From Veillonellaceae bacterium SB90 (GTDB lineage: Bacteria; Bacillota; Negativicutes; Selenomonadales; Selenomonadaceae): a stretch of 16,010 nucleotides of DNA. The DNA is taken from assembly GCA_902364065.1 (NCBI GenBank), contig CABJCJ010000042.1, positions 1 through 16,010 on the forward strand, read 5' to 3'. This document shows positions 7,792 through 14,935 of the stretch, one piece after another. The notes beneath the pieces are model-generated. The model had not been told where the DNA came from, did no database searches, and worked only from the letters and a program-made list of their open reading frames with translations. A program made the translations under genes and the position numbers. Position 1 is the stretch's first letter; each line of letters opens with the position of its first letter.

Positions 7792-8466
7792 TCATTCGAT
7801 GTTGCAGACCTCGCGGCCGCAGTTCTCGCACTGGATTTCCTTCTTGAGGTAATCAAGATTCTTGATGAAGAGCAGATGGCCGCGGTACTCGATGACGCCC
7901 GCTTTCTTGAGCTCACCGAGCATGCGGTTCAGGCTTTCCCGGGCCGTGGCGGAGTAATTGGCCAGTTCCTGGTTCGTCAGCGGCACGGGGATCAGCACGC
8001 CGCCGTCTTCGTCCCGGCCATAACTGTTGGCCAGGCGGATGAGCGTGGAGTACAGCGCCCCCTTCTTGCCGTAAAGCAGGAGGTCCCGGAATTTACTGTG
8101 CTGCTTGCGCATGTGGTTGCTGATGATCTTCAGGAGATTCACCGCCAGCTGCGGCCGCTTTTCCAGATAGCTCTGCAGCACGGGAAACTCGATGGCATAG
8201 ACCTCGGAGGGGCATTGCGCGACGGCGTTGAAGATATAGGAGGGCTCCGCCTGAAAGAGCGGCAGCTCCCCGATGATGCTGCTGCGCGAGGCCAGCCTGA
8301 GGGAGAGGACCCGGCCGCTCGAGGCATACTTCGTGATGAAGATATGCCCGGACCTCACGATGTAAAAGTACTTGGCAGGGTCCCCCTCGTGAAACAGATA
8401 TTCTCCATCATGGAGCGTGACGACTTTGCCAGGCAGTTCGTAGAGCTGCCGAACTAATGATTCCAT
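7792..8466 (-). CDS. fnr: Fnr-type oxygen-sensing regulator (Crp/Fnr family, Bacillus-type Fe-S ligands)
   Basis: The N-terminal cyclic-nucleotide-binding fold (LHDGEYLFHEGDPAKYFYIV, then IIGELPLF) and the C-terminal helix-turn-helix (LTNQELANYSATARESLNRM) place it in the Crp/Fnr family. It ends with CENCGREVC, a C-x2-C-x4-C set like Cys227/230/235 of Bacillus subtilis Fnr. It also keeps an aspartate in KFRDLLLYGKKGALYSTL, at nearly the same distance as Asp141 of that protein. These are the four ligands of the oxygen-sensitive [4Fe-4S] cluster in the Bacillus type; the N-terminal cysteines of E. coli FNR are absent. The ATG at 8466 sits seven bases after GAGG and is preferred (224 residues); an ATG at 8472 would add two residues. 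It is divergent from narK and converges on narI. It likely activates nar through the site at 1338-1351. Confidence 0.9.
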   Translation of the reverse strand: MESLVRQLYELPGKVVTLHDGEYLFHEGDPAKYFYIVRSGHIFITKYASSGRVLSLRLASRSSIIGELPLFQAEPSYIFNAVAQCPSEVYAIEFPVLQSYLEKRPQLAVNLLKIISNHMRKQHSKFRDLLLYGKKGALYSTLIRLANSYGRDEDGGVLIPVPLTNQELANYSATARESLNRMLGELKKAGVIEYRGHLLFIKNLDYLKKEIQCENCGREVCNIE

Positions 8467-8561
8467 ATACATACCTCATTCCGTCCGACTCGCTTTTCTG
8501 TCACGATCGGAACTTGTCAATTCATCAATCAGACATACAGCAAAGGATCGGTGATAATAAA
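8467..8561. promoter_or_regulatory. Divergent promoter region between fnr and narK
   Basis: These 95 bases must carry the start signals for both genes unless either is read from elsewhere. On the minus strand TTGACA (8515-8520) is a perfect -35 match, but 16-18 bases further on there is no good -10. On the plus strand TTGTCA (8514-8519) likewise lacks a good -10. TTGTC-AATTC-ATCAA (8514-8528) is a rough Fnr-like palindrome with a 5-base instead of a 4-base spacer. The narK ribosome site is GGTGAT at 8550-8555. Confidence 0.4.
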
Positions 8562-9908
8562 ATGTCAAATTCTAATAAGAATTTCGCCGCTCTGGGCGAA
8601 AATCCTTCCCGCAAGGAAATCCTTGCGCATTGGGAGCCGGAAAATCCGACCTTCTGGGAAAAATACGGCAAGCGGATTGCCAACCAGAATCTCGCCGTTT
8701 CCACCTGGGCCCTGGTCTTGTCCTTCGTGGTCTGGACGCTCTGGGCCACCATTGCCGCCAAGCTGAACACCGCCGGCTTCCACTTCACGGATGAAGAACT
8801 CTTCACGCTCGCGTCCCTGCCGGGACTCGTGGGCGCGACCGGACGCCTGTTCTACACGTATCTGCCGGGCCTCATGGGCGGCAAGAACTCGACCCTGCTC
8901 ACAACGGCCCTGCTGCTCCTGCCCATCATCGGACTCGGCCGCGCGCTGCAGGATACGAGCACGTCGTACGACACCTTCGTCCTGCTCGTGGCCTTCATCG
9001 GCATCGCCGGCGCGAACTTCTCCGCTTCCATGGCCAACATTGGCTTCTTCTTCCCGAAGGCCCACAAGGGGCTGGCGCTCGGCATCAATGCCGGCGTGGG
9101 CAATCTCGGCGTCTCGCTGATCTACCTGACGGCGCCGCTGCTGCTCGGCTGGAACCTTTCGGGGCTTTTCGGCGAGGGCCTGCCGACGGCGAACGGCTCC
9201 ATGATCTACCTGCAGAACGTCTGCTACTTCTGGGCCGTGCCGACCGTCATCACGCTGGTCCTCATCTGGCTCTTCATGGATAATCTGCCGCTTCCGAAGC
9301 AGAGCCCCAAGAGCATGCTTTCCATCTTCGGCAACAAGCACACGTGGCTGATGTGCTGGATCTACACCTGCGGCTTCGGCTCGTTCATCGGCTTTTCCGC
9401 CGCGCTCGGCCTGCTCGTGGCCAAGGAGTTCCCCGATGTCTCCTTCTCCATGGCGGCATTTCTCGGACCCTTCATCGGCGCCGGCATACGCCCCGTGGGC
9501 GGCTGGCTGGCCGACAAGATCGGCAGCGGCTCGCGCGTGACGATCATCTCCCTCTTCGTGATGCTCGCGGCCAGCATCGTGACGCTGCTTGGCATTCAGT
9601 CCCACAACTTCACGATGTTCTTCAGCTCCTTCCTGCTGCTCTTCCTCACGACGGGCTTCATCAACGGCGCATCCTTCCGCATGATCCCGTACATCTTCAA
9701 CAATCCGTTCCATTCGTCCCTCGTCACCGGCTTTACGGCTGCCATCGCCGCGTACGGCGCGTTCCTCATCCCGAAGATCTTCGGCTGGTCCTACAGCAGC
9801 TATCAGAGCGTGACGCCGGCCTTCTACATCCTCATTGCCTTCACCGTCAGCACGATCGTCATTACCTGGTACTTCTACGACAGGAAAAATTCCGGCATCC
9901 GCTGCTGA
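8562..9908 (+). CDS. narK: Nitrate/nitrite transporter NarK (major facilitator superfamily)
   Basis: NarK imports nitrate and exports nitrite across the cytoplasmic membrane, feeding NarG. The 448-residue protein has about 12 hydrophobic segments. It carries both nitrate-signature regions: GANFSASMANIGFFFPKAHK followed by GVGNLGVS (150-185), and the second-half stretch FLGPFIGAGIRPVGGWLADK with GFINGASFRM. The two substrate-binding arginines of E. coli NarK (Arg89, Arg305) correspond to Arg95 (GATGRLFYTY) and Arg310 (GAGIRPVGG). The N-terminal EPENPTFWEKYGKRIANQNL matches the family's cytoplasmic lead-in. ATG 8562 is chosen because GGTGAT precedes it by seven bases and the family homology begins soon after; the frame is open further upstream into fnr. 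The gene is a single unit ended by the hairpin at 9965-10020. Confidence 0.95.
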   Translation: MSNSNKNFAALGENPSRKEILAHWEPENPTFWEKYGKRIANQNLAVSTWALVLSFVVWTLWATIAAKLNTAGFHFTDEELFTLASLPGLVGATGRLFYTYLPGLMGGKNSTLLTTALLLLPIIGLGRALQDTSTSYDTFVLLVAFIGIAGANFSASMANIGFFFPKAHKGLALGINAGVGNLGVSLIYLTAPLLLGWNLSGLFGEGLPTANGSMIYLQNVCYFWAVPTVITLVLIWLFMDNLPLPKQSPKSMLSIFGNKHTWLMCWIYTCGFGSFIGFSAALGLLVAKEFPDVSFSMAAFLGPFIGAGIRPVGGWLADKIGSGSRVTIISLFVMLAASIVTLLGIQSHNFTMFFSSFLLLFLTTGFINGASFRMIPYIFNNPFHSSLVTGFTAAIAAYGAFLIPKIFGWSYSSYQSVTPAFYILIAFTVSTIVITWYFYDRKNSGIRC

Positions 9909-9964
9909 GACGACCAATCGGCTGACAATCTGCTGCTGATCTTCTGAGGAAGATTGGCAACGGC

Positions 9965-10020
9965 AAAAGAGCCGGGAAGCAAAGGACTCTTCAAGAGTTC
10001 CGCGCTTCCCGGCTCTTTTT
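9965..10020. terminator. Bidirectional hairpin terminator between narK and the molybdenum-cofactor operon
   Basis: AAAAGAGCCGGGAAGC (9965-9980) pairs perfectly with GCTTCCCGGCTCTTTT (10004-10019), which is followed by one further T. The intervening bases form a second small stem (GGACTCTT with AAGAGTTCC, one bulge). The T-run faces both ways, so it can end narK transcripts and those of the converging mobA/mobB/moaC gene. Confidence 0.93.
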
Positions 10021-10094
10021 GGTATCATGCATCCGAGATCCAGTCTGCAAACCTTGCCGTTCACGTCTCCTGCATCTTCAAGGAGCAGGCTCCG

Positions 10095-10120
10095 TCCTGA
10101 CGGTTCTCCTTTCGTCAGGA
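10095..10120 (-). other. Small hairpin just after the moaC stop
   Basis: TCCTGACG (10095-10102) and CGTCAGGA (10113-10120) form a perfect 8-bp stem with a 10-base loop, two bases beyond the stop codon at 10123-10125. No T-run follows on the minus strand, so it is not a standard terminator. It might protect the 3' end of the mRNA, with the stronger terminator about 75 bases further along. Its role is unknown. Confidence 0.4.
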
Positions 10121-10122
10121 TA

Positions 10123-11808
10123 TCAGGAATCGGCTGCTGCGATAAAGGTTCCGCTCTTGCCGCCTTCCTTGCGCTCCAGATGAATCTCCCGGATCTCCAT
10201 GCGGCGGTCGAGCGCCTTGCACATGTCGTAGATGGTCAGCAGGGCCACGCTGACGGCGTGCAGGGCCTCCATCTCCACGCCGGTCTGGCCGCTCGTCTTC
10301 ACGCAGGCCGTGGCCTTGACGGCCCGCTCCTCCGGCTGCAGGTCAAAATCCACGCTGCATTTGGAGAGAAAGAGGGGATGGCAAAGCGGGATCATGTCGC
10401 TCGTGCGCTTGGCGGCCATGATGCCTGCGAGCCGGGCCACGCCCAGCACATCCCCTTTCTTGGCCGTTCCCTCCGTGATGGCCCGGTAGACGTCTTCATT
10501 GACGAAGATCCTGCCGCTCGCCACGGCCGTGCGCTGGGTGACGGGCTTTTCGCCCACGTCCACCATGATGGCCTGGCCCTGTGCATCAAAATGATTGAGC
10601 TTGCCGCCCGTTTCCTGTTTCACGCGATTTCCTCCCATCAGGAAGAGGCAGAGCCTTGCTGCCTCCTCACTATCATCCAGATCAAACTGCCGCACGCCCG
10701 GCAGACTGCCGGGCGCAAAACCTTTGGCGAAGACAGCCGCCACGTCGTCTCCCGTCATGGGCTCCGCCCGGCCGCGCCAGAGGGAAAGCGCCGGACAGGT
10801 GCCGTGCGTGCGGCTCTCCGACAGCAGCAAATCGATGCCCTCCATCTTGGCGGCCACCTGCTCCAAAGAAGCACGTGCCGGCGTCTTTTGCATCAGCACC
10901 CAGCCGGCAGGCGAGACGACCGCCACGCCTGTGGCCCCGGCCCGTGTAAACCGCCAGCTGTCCTTCCCCTCCTGGTCCAGCTGGAAGCCGTGAGCGTCGC
11001 TCTTCACCACGCCGACTCGCAGGCCGTGCGCAAGGAGCCTTGGCAGCAGCCTTTCTATGAACGTGGTCTTGCCCGTGCCCGAAGCCGGGGCCACGATGGA
11101 GACGATCGGCACGCGCCTCGTTTCATTGGCGATGCGTCCGCGGGCCAGGCGCAGGTCGGCCGGCGTATTCACATTGAAGAACGCGGCTTCCTCATGCGCT
11201 ACTGCCACGTCGAGATGCGGCGTCTGCTCGATGAGATGGCACAGGCGGTGCTCGCCACGCCGGAGGGCGGCCAGGCACGCCTCAGCGAACGACTGATGGT
11301 AGAAGGCCGCGAGCGGCTGGCGCCGGCCGCCCGCGACGGGCAGCACGGCCTGCGTTCCAAGCCGGCATGCTTCGCGCAGGGGCCGGACGGCCGCAAAGTC
11401 GAAGAAGGGCATATCGGAGGATAAAGCCAGCGCCCAGGGTGTCGCCATGCGGGAGAGCCCCGCGGCGAGGCCCGCCATGGGTCCCTGGCGCGGGACATCG
11501 TCGCGGCACAGAGAGGCCCCGTATTGTTCCGCCAGGGCCCGGAGCTCGGGCCCCTCTTCTTCCACGCACAGGATGATGGCAGGAAAGCGTTCAGCCCGGG
11601 CTTTTTGCAGGGTGCGTTCGAGGAGCCCCGTGCCGCCGAGCTGCAAAAAGCGCTTGTCGCGGCCCATGCGGGAGCTCAGGCCGCCCGCGATGAGCAGCAG
11701 CGTGACATCCGTAAGCGCGACATCCCGGCGGGCTGCGTCATCTGGGCAAAGTCCCTTCCGCGCCTTCCGTGCCTCCAGTGCCTTCAGATCCTTCATTTGC
11801 GCCCGCAT
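10123..11808 (-). CDS. mobA/mobB/moaC: MobA-MobB-MoaC triple fusion (molybdenum cofactor biosynthesis)
   Basis: One 561-residue frame carries three cofactor enzymes. Residues ~34-225 are MobA, which attaches GMP to Mo-molybdopterin: [20 protein letters not shown] is the GTP-binding loop and SSDMPF holds the metal aspartate. Residues ~234-392 are MobB, a GTP-binding helper with a Walker A loop [10 protein letters not shown] (240-249) and [11 protein letters not shown]. Residues ~402-561 are MoaC, cyclic pyranopterin monophosphate synthase, with [13 protein letters not shown] (468-480) and the catalytic Asp and Lys in YDMCKALDR (Asp528, Lys531; Asp128/Lys131 in E. coli). The start ATG at 11808 follows GGGGAGG by seven bases and overlaps the preceding gene by 16 bases; ATG 11796 is an alternative with ATGA overlap. 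Residues 1-30 are charged and lie outside known domains. MobA-MobB joins are known; the added MoaC is unusual. It is the last gene of the operon. Confidence 0.93.
   Translation of the reverse strand: MRAQMKDLKALEARKARKGLCPDDAARRDVALTDVTLLLIAGGLSSRMGRDKRFLQLGGTGLLERTLQKARAERFPAIILCVEEEGPELRALAEQYGASLCRDDVPRQGPMAGLAAGLSRMATPWALALSSDMPFFDFAAVRPLREACRLGTQAVLPVAGGRRQPLAAFYHQSFAEACLAALRRGEHRLCHLIEQTPHLDVAVAHEEAAFFNVNTPADLRLARGRIANETRRVPIVSIVAPASGTGKTTFIERLLPRLLAHGLRVGVVKSDAHGFQLDQEGKDSWRFTRAGATGVAVVSPAGWVLMQKTPARASLEQVAAKMEGIDLLLSESRTHGTCPALSLWRGRAEPMTGDDVAAVFAKGFAPGSLPGVRQFDLDDSEEAARLCLFLMGGNRVKQETGGKLNHFDAQGQAIMVDVGEKPVTQRTAVASGRIFVNEDVYRAITEGTAKKGDVLGVARLAGIMAAKRTSDMIPLCHPLFLSKCSVDFDLQPEERAVKATACVKTSGQTGVEMEALHAVSVALLTIYDMCKALDRRMEIREIHLERKEGGKSGTFIAAADS
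10621..10636 (-). promoter_or_regulatory. Internal ribosome site and GTG start for a separate MoaC
   Basis: Inside the triple fusion, GGGAGG (10631-10636) is followed after seven bases by an in-frame GTG (10621-10623). It begins [15 protein letters not shown], exactly where a stand-alone MoaC would start. The spacing is ideal, suggesting free MoaC may also be made from this message. It may mark a former gene boundary whose mobB stop was lost. Confidence 0.55.
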
Positions 11809-12719
11809 TCGCCCGCCTCCCCGCGTAAGATGTCAATGCCGTGGCGCAGGGACGGCAGCACGAAGCCCAGGCATTCCTCCACGGCCTTGGCGCTGCCCGG
11901 CAGATTGACGATCAGCGTCCGCTTGCGGATGCCGGCAGCCGCCCGGCTCAGCATGGCGCGCGGCGTGATCCTCAGCGAGAGGGCCCGCATGGCCTCGGGA
12001 ATGCCCGGCGCCAGCCGCTCGCATACGGCAAGCGTCGCTTCCGGCGTCACATCGCGCACGGAAAAGCCCGTACCGCCGGTGGTGACGACGAGTGCGATGC
12101 CCTCATCGGCAAATTCCTTCATCTGCTGGGCAATCTCGGCCTTCTCGTCGGGCACGATGACGCGGTGCAATACCGTATAGCCGGCCGCGCGCAGCATGGC
12201 CTCAGCCGTGTCGCCGCTCTTGTCCTCGCGCTCCCCGCGGGAGCCCTTGTCACTCGCGGTGATGATGGCCGCCTCAAGCGGCAGGGGGCCTGCCGCAAGC
12301 TCCAGCACGTCCCCTTTCCGGATCGTGCCGCCGTGGAGGACTCTGGCAAAGACGCCCTCGCGCGGCATGATGCAGTCGCCCACCTGCTTGAAGATCTCGC
12401 AGTGGCTGTGGCATTTCTTGCCGATCTGCGTGATCTCGAAGAAGACCTGCCCGCAGCGCAGCCTCGTACCGACGGGCAGCTCCTTGAAGCGGAAGCCGTC
12501 CGCCACGACATTCTCGCCGAAGGCCCCGAGCTTTACCTGCGCGCCGCGGCGGCGGAACTCCTCGATCTCCTCGAGCCCCAGGAAGCTTATCTGCCGGTGC
12601 CAGTTCCCCGCATGGGCATCCCCCTCGATGCCGTACTCCGTGATGAAGCGCGCCTCTTCCACGGCATGCTTCTGCGTGCCGCGCTTCTCGCTGATGCAAA
12701 TTGCCTTGATTTCGCCCAT
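11793..12719 (-). CDS. mogA: MOSC domain fused to MogA/MoaB-type molybdopterin adenylyltransferase
   Basis: Residues 1-~145 are a MOSC (molybdenum cofactor sulfurase C-terminal) domain: GIEGDAHAG (30-38), FGENVVADG (67-75) and [18 protein letters not shown] with Cys103, Cys107 and Cys116. Residues ~148-300 are a MogA/MoaB domain, which adenylates molybdopterin before MoeA inserts molybdate: [20 protein letters not shown] (150-169), [19 protein letters not shown] (211-229) and [17 protein letters not shown] (269-285). The MOSC part probably binds or passes on the cofactor or a sulfur group; its exact role in this fusion is not settled. The ATG at 12719 follows TAGGAGGAT by eight bases. It begins 6 bases after the moaA stop, and its own end overlaps the next gene. 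MOSC-MogA fusions recur in anaerobic Firmicutes, so this is family-typical. Confidence 0.92.
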   Translation of the reverse strand: MGEIKAICISEKRGTQKHAVEEARFITEYGIEGDAHAGNWHRQISFLGLEEIEEFRRRGAQVKLGAFGENVVADGFRFKELPVGTRLRCGQVFFEITQIGKKCHSHCEIFKQVGDCIMPREGVFARVLHGGTIRKGDVLELAAGPLPLEAAIITASDKGSRGEREDKSGDTAEAMLRAAGYTVLHRVIVPDEKAEIAQQMKEFADEGIALVVTTGGTGFSVRDVTPEATLAVCERLAPGIPEAMRALSLRITPRAMLSRAAAGIRKRTLIVNLPGSAKAVEECLGFVLPSLRHGIDILRGEAGECGRK

Positions 12720-12725
12720 TCTCGT

Positions 12726-13709
12726 TTATCCTCCTACCTGATACATGTAACGGCTGTCCTGTTTCCCGCCTGCCTCCAGAAAATGATGCTCGGCCGGCTT
12801 GTTGTAAATGGCCTGGGAGAGCGCCTCCATGAGCGCCCTGTCATCGGCACCCGTCCGCAGCAGCTCCCTTGCGTCGAGCCCCGTGCCCGCGTGGAGGCAG
12901 AGTTTCAGGAAGCCCTCCGCCGTGAGCCTTATCCGGTTGCAGGTCTGGCAGAACTTATGACCCATGGCGTCGATGAAGCCAAGCTGCCCCACAAAGCCGG
13001 CGGGCTGCACGTACTCCGCCGGCCCCCGCAGGCTTTTCTCCTGCCGGACCTGTGAAAACGCGCCAAACGCCTCCTGGAGCCTCCTGCGCACCTCGTCCAT
13101 CGGCATGCCCCGAAGACCCGCCTCATAGGCACAGCCGACGGGCATCAGCTCGATGTAGCGCACCTTCAGCGGCTTTTCTCTGGCAAGCTCCGCCAGCTTC
13201 AGCACATCGTCCTCATTGACGCCGAGCAGGGGCACGCAGTTGAGCTTCGTATCCCGGAAGCCCGCCTCCTCAAGGGCCCTGAGCCCTTCTTCCACCCGGC
13301 CGAGCAGGGGGCGGCGCGTCAAAAACGAGAACGTCTCCTCGTCGAGCGAATCCAGGCTCACATTGACAAAGTCCAGCCCCGCGGCGCGCAGATCTTCTGC
13401 CATCTCCGGCAGGAGCACTCCGTTCGTGGTCAGGGAAATGACCTCGATGCCCTTCACCCGGCGAATCTCCCGGATGAGGTCCAGGATGCCCTTGCGCACC
13501 AGGGGCTCGCCGCCGGTCAGCCGCACCTTGCGCACGCCGAGCGCCGCAAGGGCCCGGACGATTCGCAGGATCTCATCGAAGCGCAGGATGTCCTCATGGC
13601 ACATCTTCCTTACGCCCTGCTCCGGCATGCAGTAACGGCAGCGGAGATTGCAGCGGTCGGTCACGGAGATCCGCACGTATTCGATTGTTCGTTGAAAACG
13701 GTCCTGCAT
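12726..13709 (-). CDS. moaA: GTP 3',8-cyclase MoaA (radical SAM)
   Basis: MoaA carries out the first committed step of molybdenum-cofactor synthesis, rearranging GTP to 3',8-cyclo-GTP, which MoaC then converts to cyclic pyranopterin monophosphate. The radical-SAM cluster ligands are Cys20, Cys24 and Cys27 (CNLRCRYC). The second cluster that binds GTP uses Cys254, Cys257 and Cys271 (FCQTCNRIRLTAEGFLKLC). The protein ends in the conserved Gly-Gly pair needed for activity (MYQVGG). RLTGGEPLVRKG (63-74) is the SAM-binding GGEP region. The length of 327 residues is standard. The ATG at 13709 follows GGAGGAT; the frame is open much further upstream, but that part overlaps moeA in another frame and has no family similarity. 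It lies 17 bases after moeA. Confidence 0.97.
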   Translation of the reverse strand: MQDRFQRTIEYVRISVTDRCNLRCRYCMPEQGVRKMCHEDILRFDEILRIVRALAALGVRKVRLTGGEPLVRKGILDLIREIRRVKGIEVISLTTNGVLLPEMAEDLRAAGLDFVNVSLDSLDEETFSFLTRRPLLGRVEEGLRALEEAGFRDTKLNCVPLLGVNEDDVLKLAELAREKPLKVRYIELMPVGCAYEAGLRGMPMDEVRRRLQEAFGAFSQVRQEKSLRGPAEYVQPAGFVGQLGFIDAMGHKFCQTCNRIRLTAEGFLKLCLHAGTGLDARELLRTGADDRALMEALSQAIYNKPAEHHFLEAGGKQDSRYMYQVGG

Positions 13710-13726
13710 CCTTATCCTCCATCTCC

Positions 13727-14926
13727 TTAAAGCAATACGACGTCCACCTCGGCACCCTTCTCCAGCTTCCCGGTGCCGGGCGGAATATCCACGAAGGCGT
13801 TGCAGCCCGCCGCCGAAAAGAGCGACCCGGAAGCGTGCTGCTCCGGCAGGCGCACCCTGCCCTCCTCGTAAAAGGCCCGGACGAAGCGGCGTCCCCGGCT
13901 CTCCTTGGGGAACGCGTCCAAAAGGACGGCCCTGCGTCGCGGCAGGGAAGTCTCCTTCCGGCCGGCCAGCTTCGCCAAAAGCGGGCGGGCAATGAGCTCG
14001 AAGGTGGCATAGGCGGCAAAGGGATTGCCGGAGAGCGCCAGCCCCATGGCCGCTTTCAGCCGGTAGCCGATGGCAGGATACCCCGGCTTCATCTGCACGC
14101 CCCGGAAGAGCCGCTCGGCGCCCATGTATGTCACCACGTCGTGCATGATGTCTTTCTTGCCGACGGAAACGCCGCCCGTCGTCAGCAGGAGGTCCGCCCA
14201 CGCGGATTTTTCGGCCAGGCGCCTGGCCGCGGGCTCTGCCTCGTCCGGGACGACACCCATCACATCGACGTCACAGCCCAGTTCCCGAAGCCTGCCGAAT
14301 GCGAGGAAGAGGTTGCTGTTGTAGATCTTGCCCGGGGTGAGCGGCGTGCCCGGCATCACGAGCTCGTCGCCGGTGCTGGCCACGGCCACGCGCGGCCGCC
14401 GCCAGACGGGCACGCTCGCCACGCCCTGGCTGGCCAGCACGGCGAGCCTGGCGGCCGTGAGCGTTTCGCCTGCCGCCACGAGCACGGCCCCGCGGCGGAT
14501 ATCCTCGCCGGCGAAGCAGTAATTCTCATGATGGCGCAGCGGATAGGGAATCAGCACCTCTTCGCCTGCCAGTTGCACATCCTCCTGACGGATCACGGCA
14601 TCCGTGCCCTGCGGCATGGCACCGCCCGTCATGATGCGGACCGCCTCACCGGGATGCACGCGGTCCGCGTAGAAATCGCCGGCGCATTCCTCCCCTGCAA
14701 GCCTCATCCTTGCTGGCTTTGCTGCGGTGGCTCCCGCCGTGTCAGCTGCGATGAGCGCGTAGCCGTCAAGAGGCGAGCGGTCAAAGGGCGGATTGTCAAA
14801 GGAAGCCCGTATGTCCTCCGCCACGATCCTTCCGAGTGCCTCCGTCAGGGGCACCGCTTCTTTCTGCGGCTGCGGACTGTGCCGCAGCAGCAGCTCCACC
14901 GCCTGCTCAAGCGTAATGTCTTCCAT
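13727..14926 (-). CDS. moeA: Molybdopterin molybdenumtransferase MoeA
   Basis: MoeA inserts molybdate into adenylated molybdopterin, the product of the MogA domain encoded two genes downstream. The N-terminal motif PPFDRSPLDGYAL (residues 46-58 from ATG 14926) and MTGGAMPQGTDAVI belong to domains 1-2. VASTGDELV and TTGGVSVGKKD belong to the MogA-like molybdopterin-binding domain. MKPGYPAIGYRL with LALSGNPFAAY precedes the C-terminal beta-barrel domain (IV). The length is 399 residues, typical. ATG 14926 is preferred because GAGG sits seven bases upstream; a GTG at 14932 would add two residues but lies on the ribosome site. The gene starts 9 bases after the stop of the preceding molybdopterin-binding protein and is followed closely by moaA. 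Confidence 0.96.
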   Translation of the reverse strand: MEDITLEQAVELLLRHSPQPQKEAVPLTEALGRIVAEDIRASFDNPPFDRSPLDGYALIAADTAGATAAKPARMRLAGEECAGDFYADRVHPGEAVRIMTGGAMPQGTDAVIRQEDVQLAGEEVLIPYPLRHHENYCFAGEDIRRGAVLVAAGETLTAARLAVLASQGVASVPVWRRPRVAVASTGDELVMPGTPLTPGKIYNSNLFLAFGRLRELGCDVDVMGVVPDEAEPAARRLAEKSAWADLLLTTGGVSVGKKDIMHDVVTYMGAERLFRGVQMKPGYPAIGYRLKAAMGLALSGNPFAAYATFELIARPLLAKLAGRKETSLPRRRAVLLDAFPKESRGRRFVRAFYEEGRVRLPEQHASGSLFSAAGCNAFVDIPPGTGKLEKGAEVDVVLL

Positions 14927-14935
14927 GACCACACC

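Noticed and set aside
8565..10064. Long minus-strand frame opposite narK
   Set aside because: The translation is a low-complexity E/R/H-rich string with no family features, running through the terminator, while narK on the other strand is unambiguous.
10095..10120. Second terminator for the cofactor operon
   Set aside because: The stem is perfect but no T-run follows on the minus strand; the hairpin at 9965-10020 is the better terminator.
13710..14201. N-terminal extension of the moaA frame by about 164 codons
   Set aside because: It overlaps moeA in another frame and has no family similarity; MoaA begins normally at 13709 with its own ribosome site.
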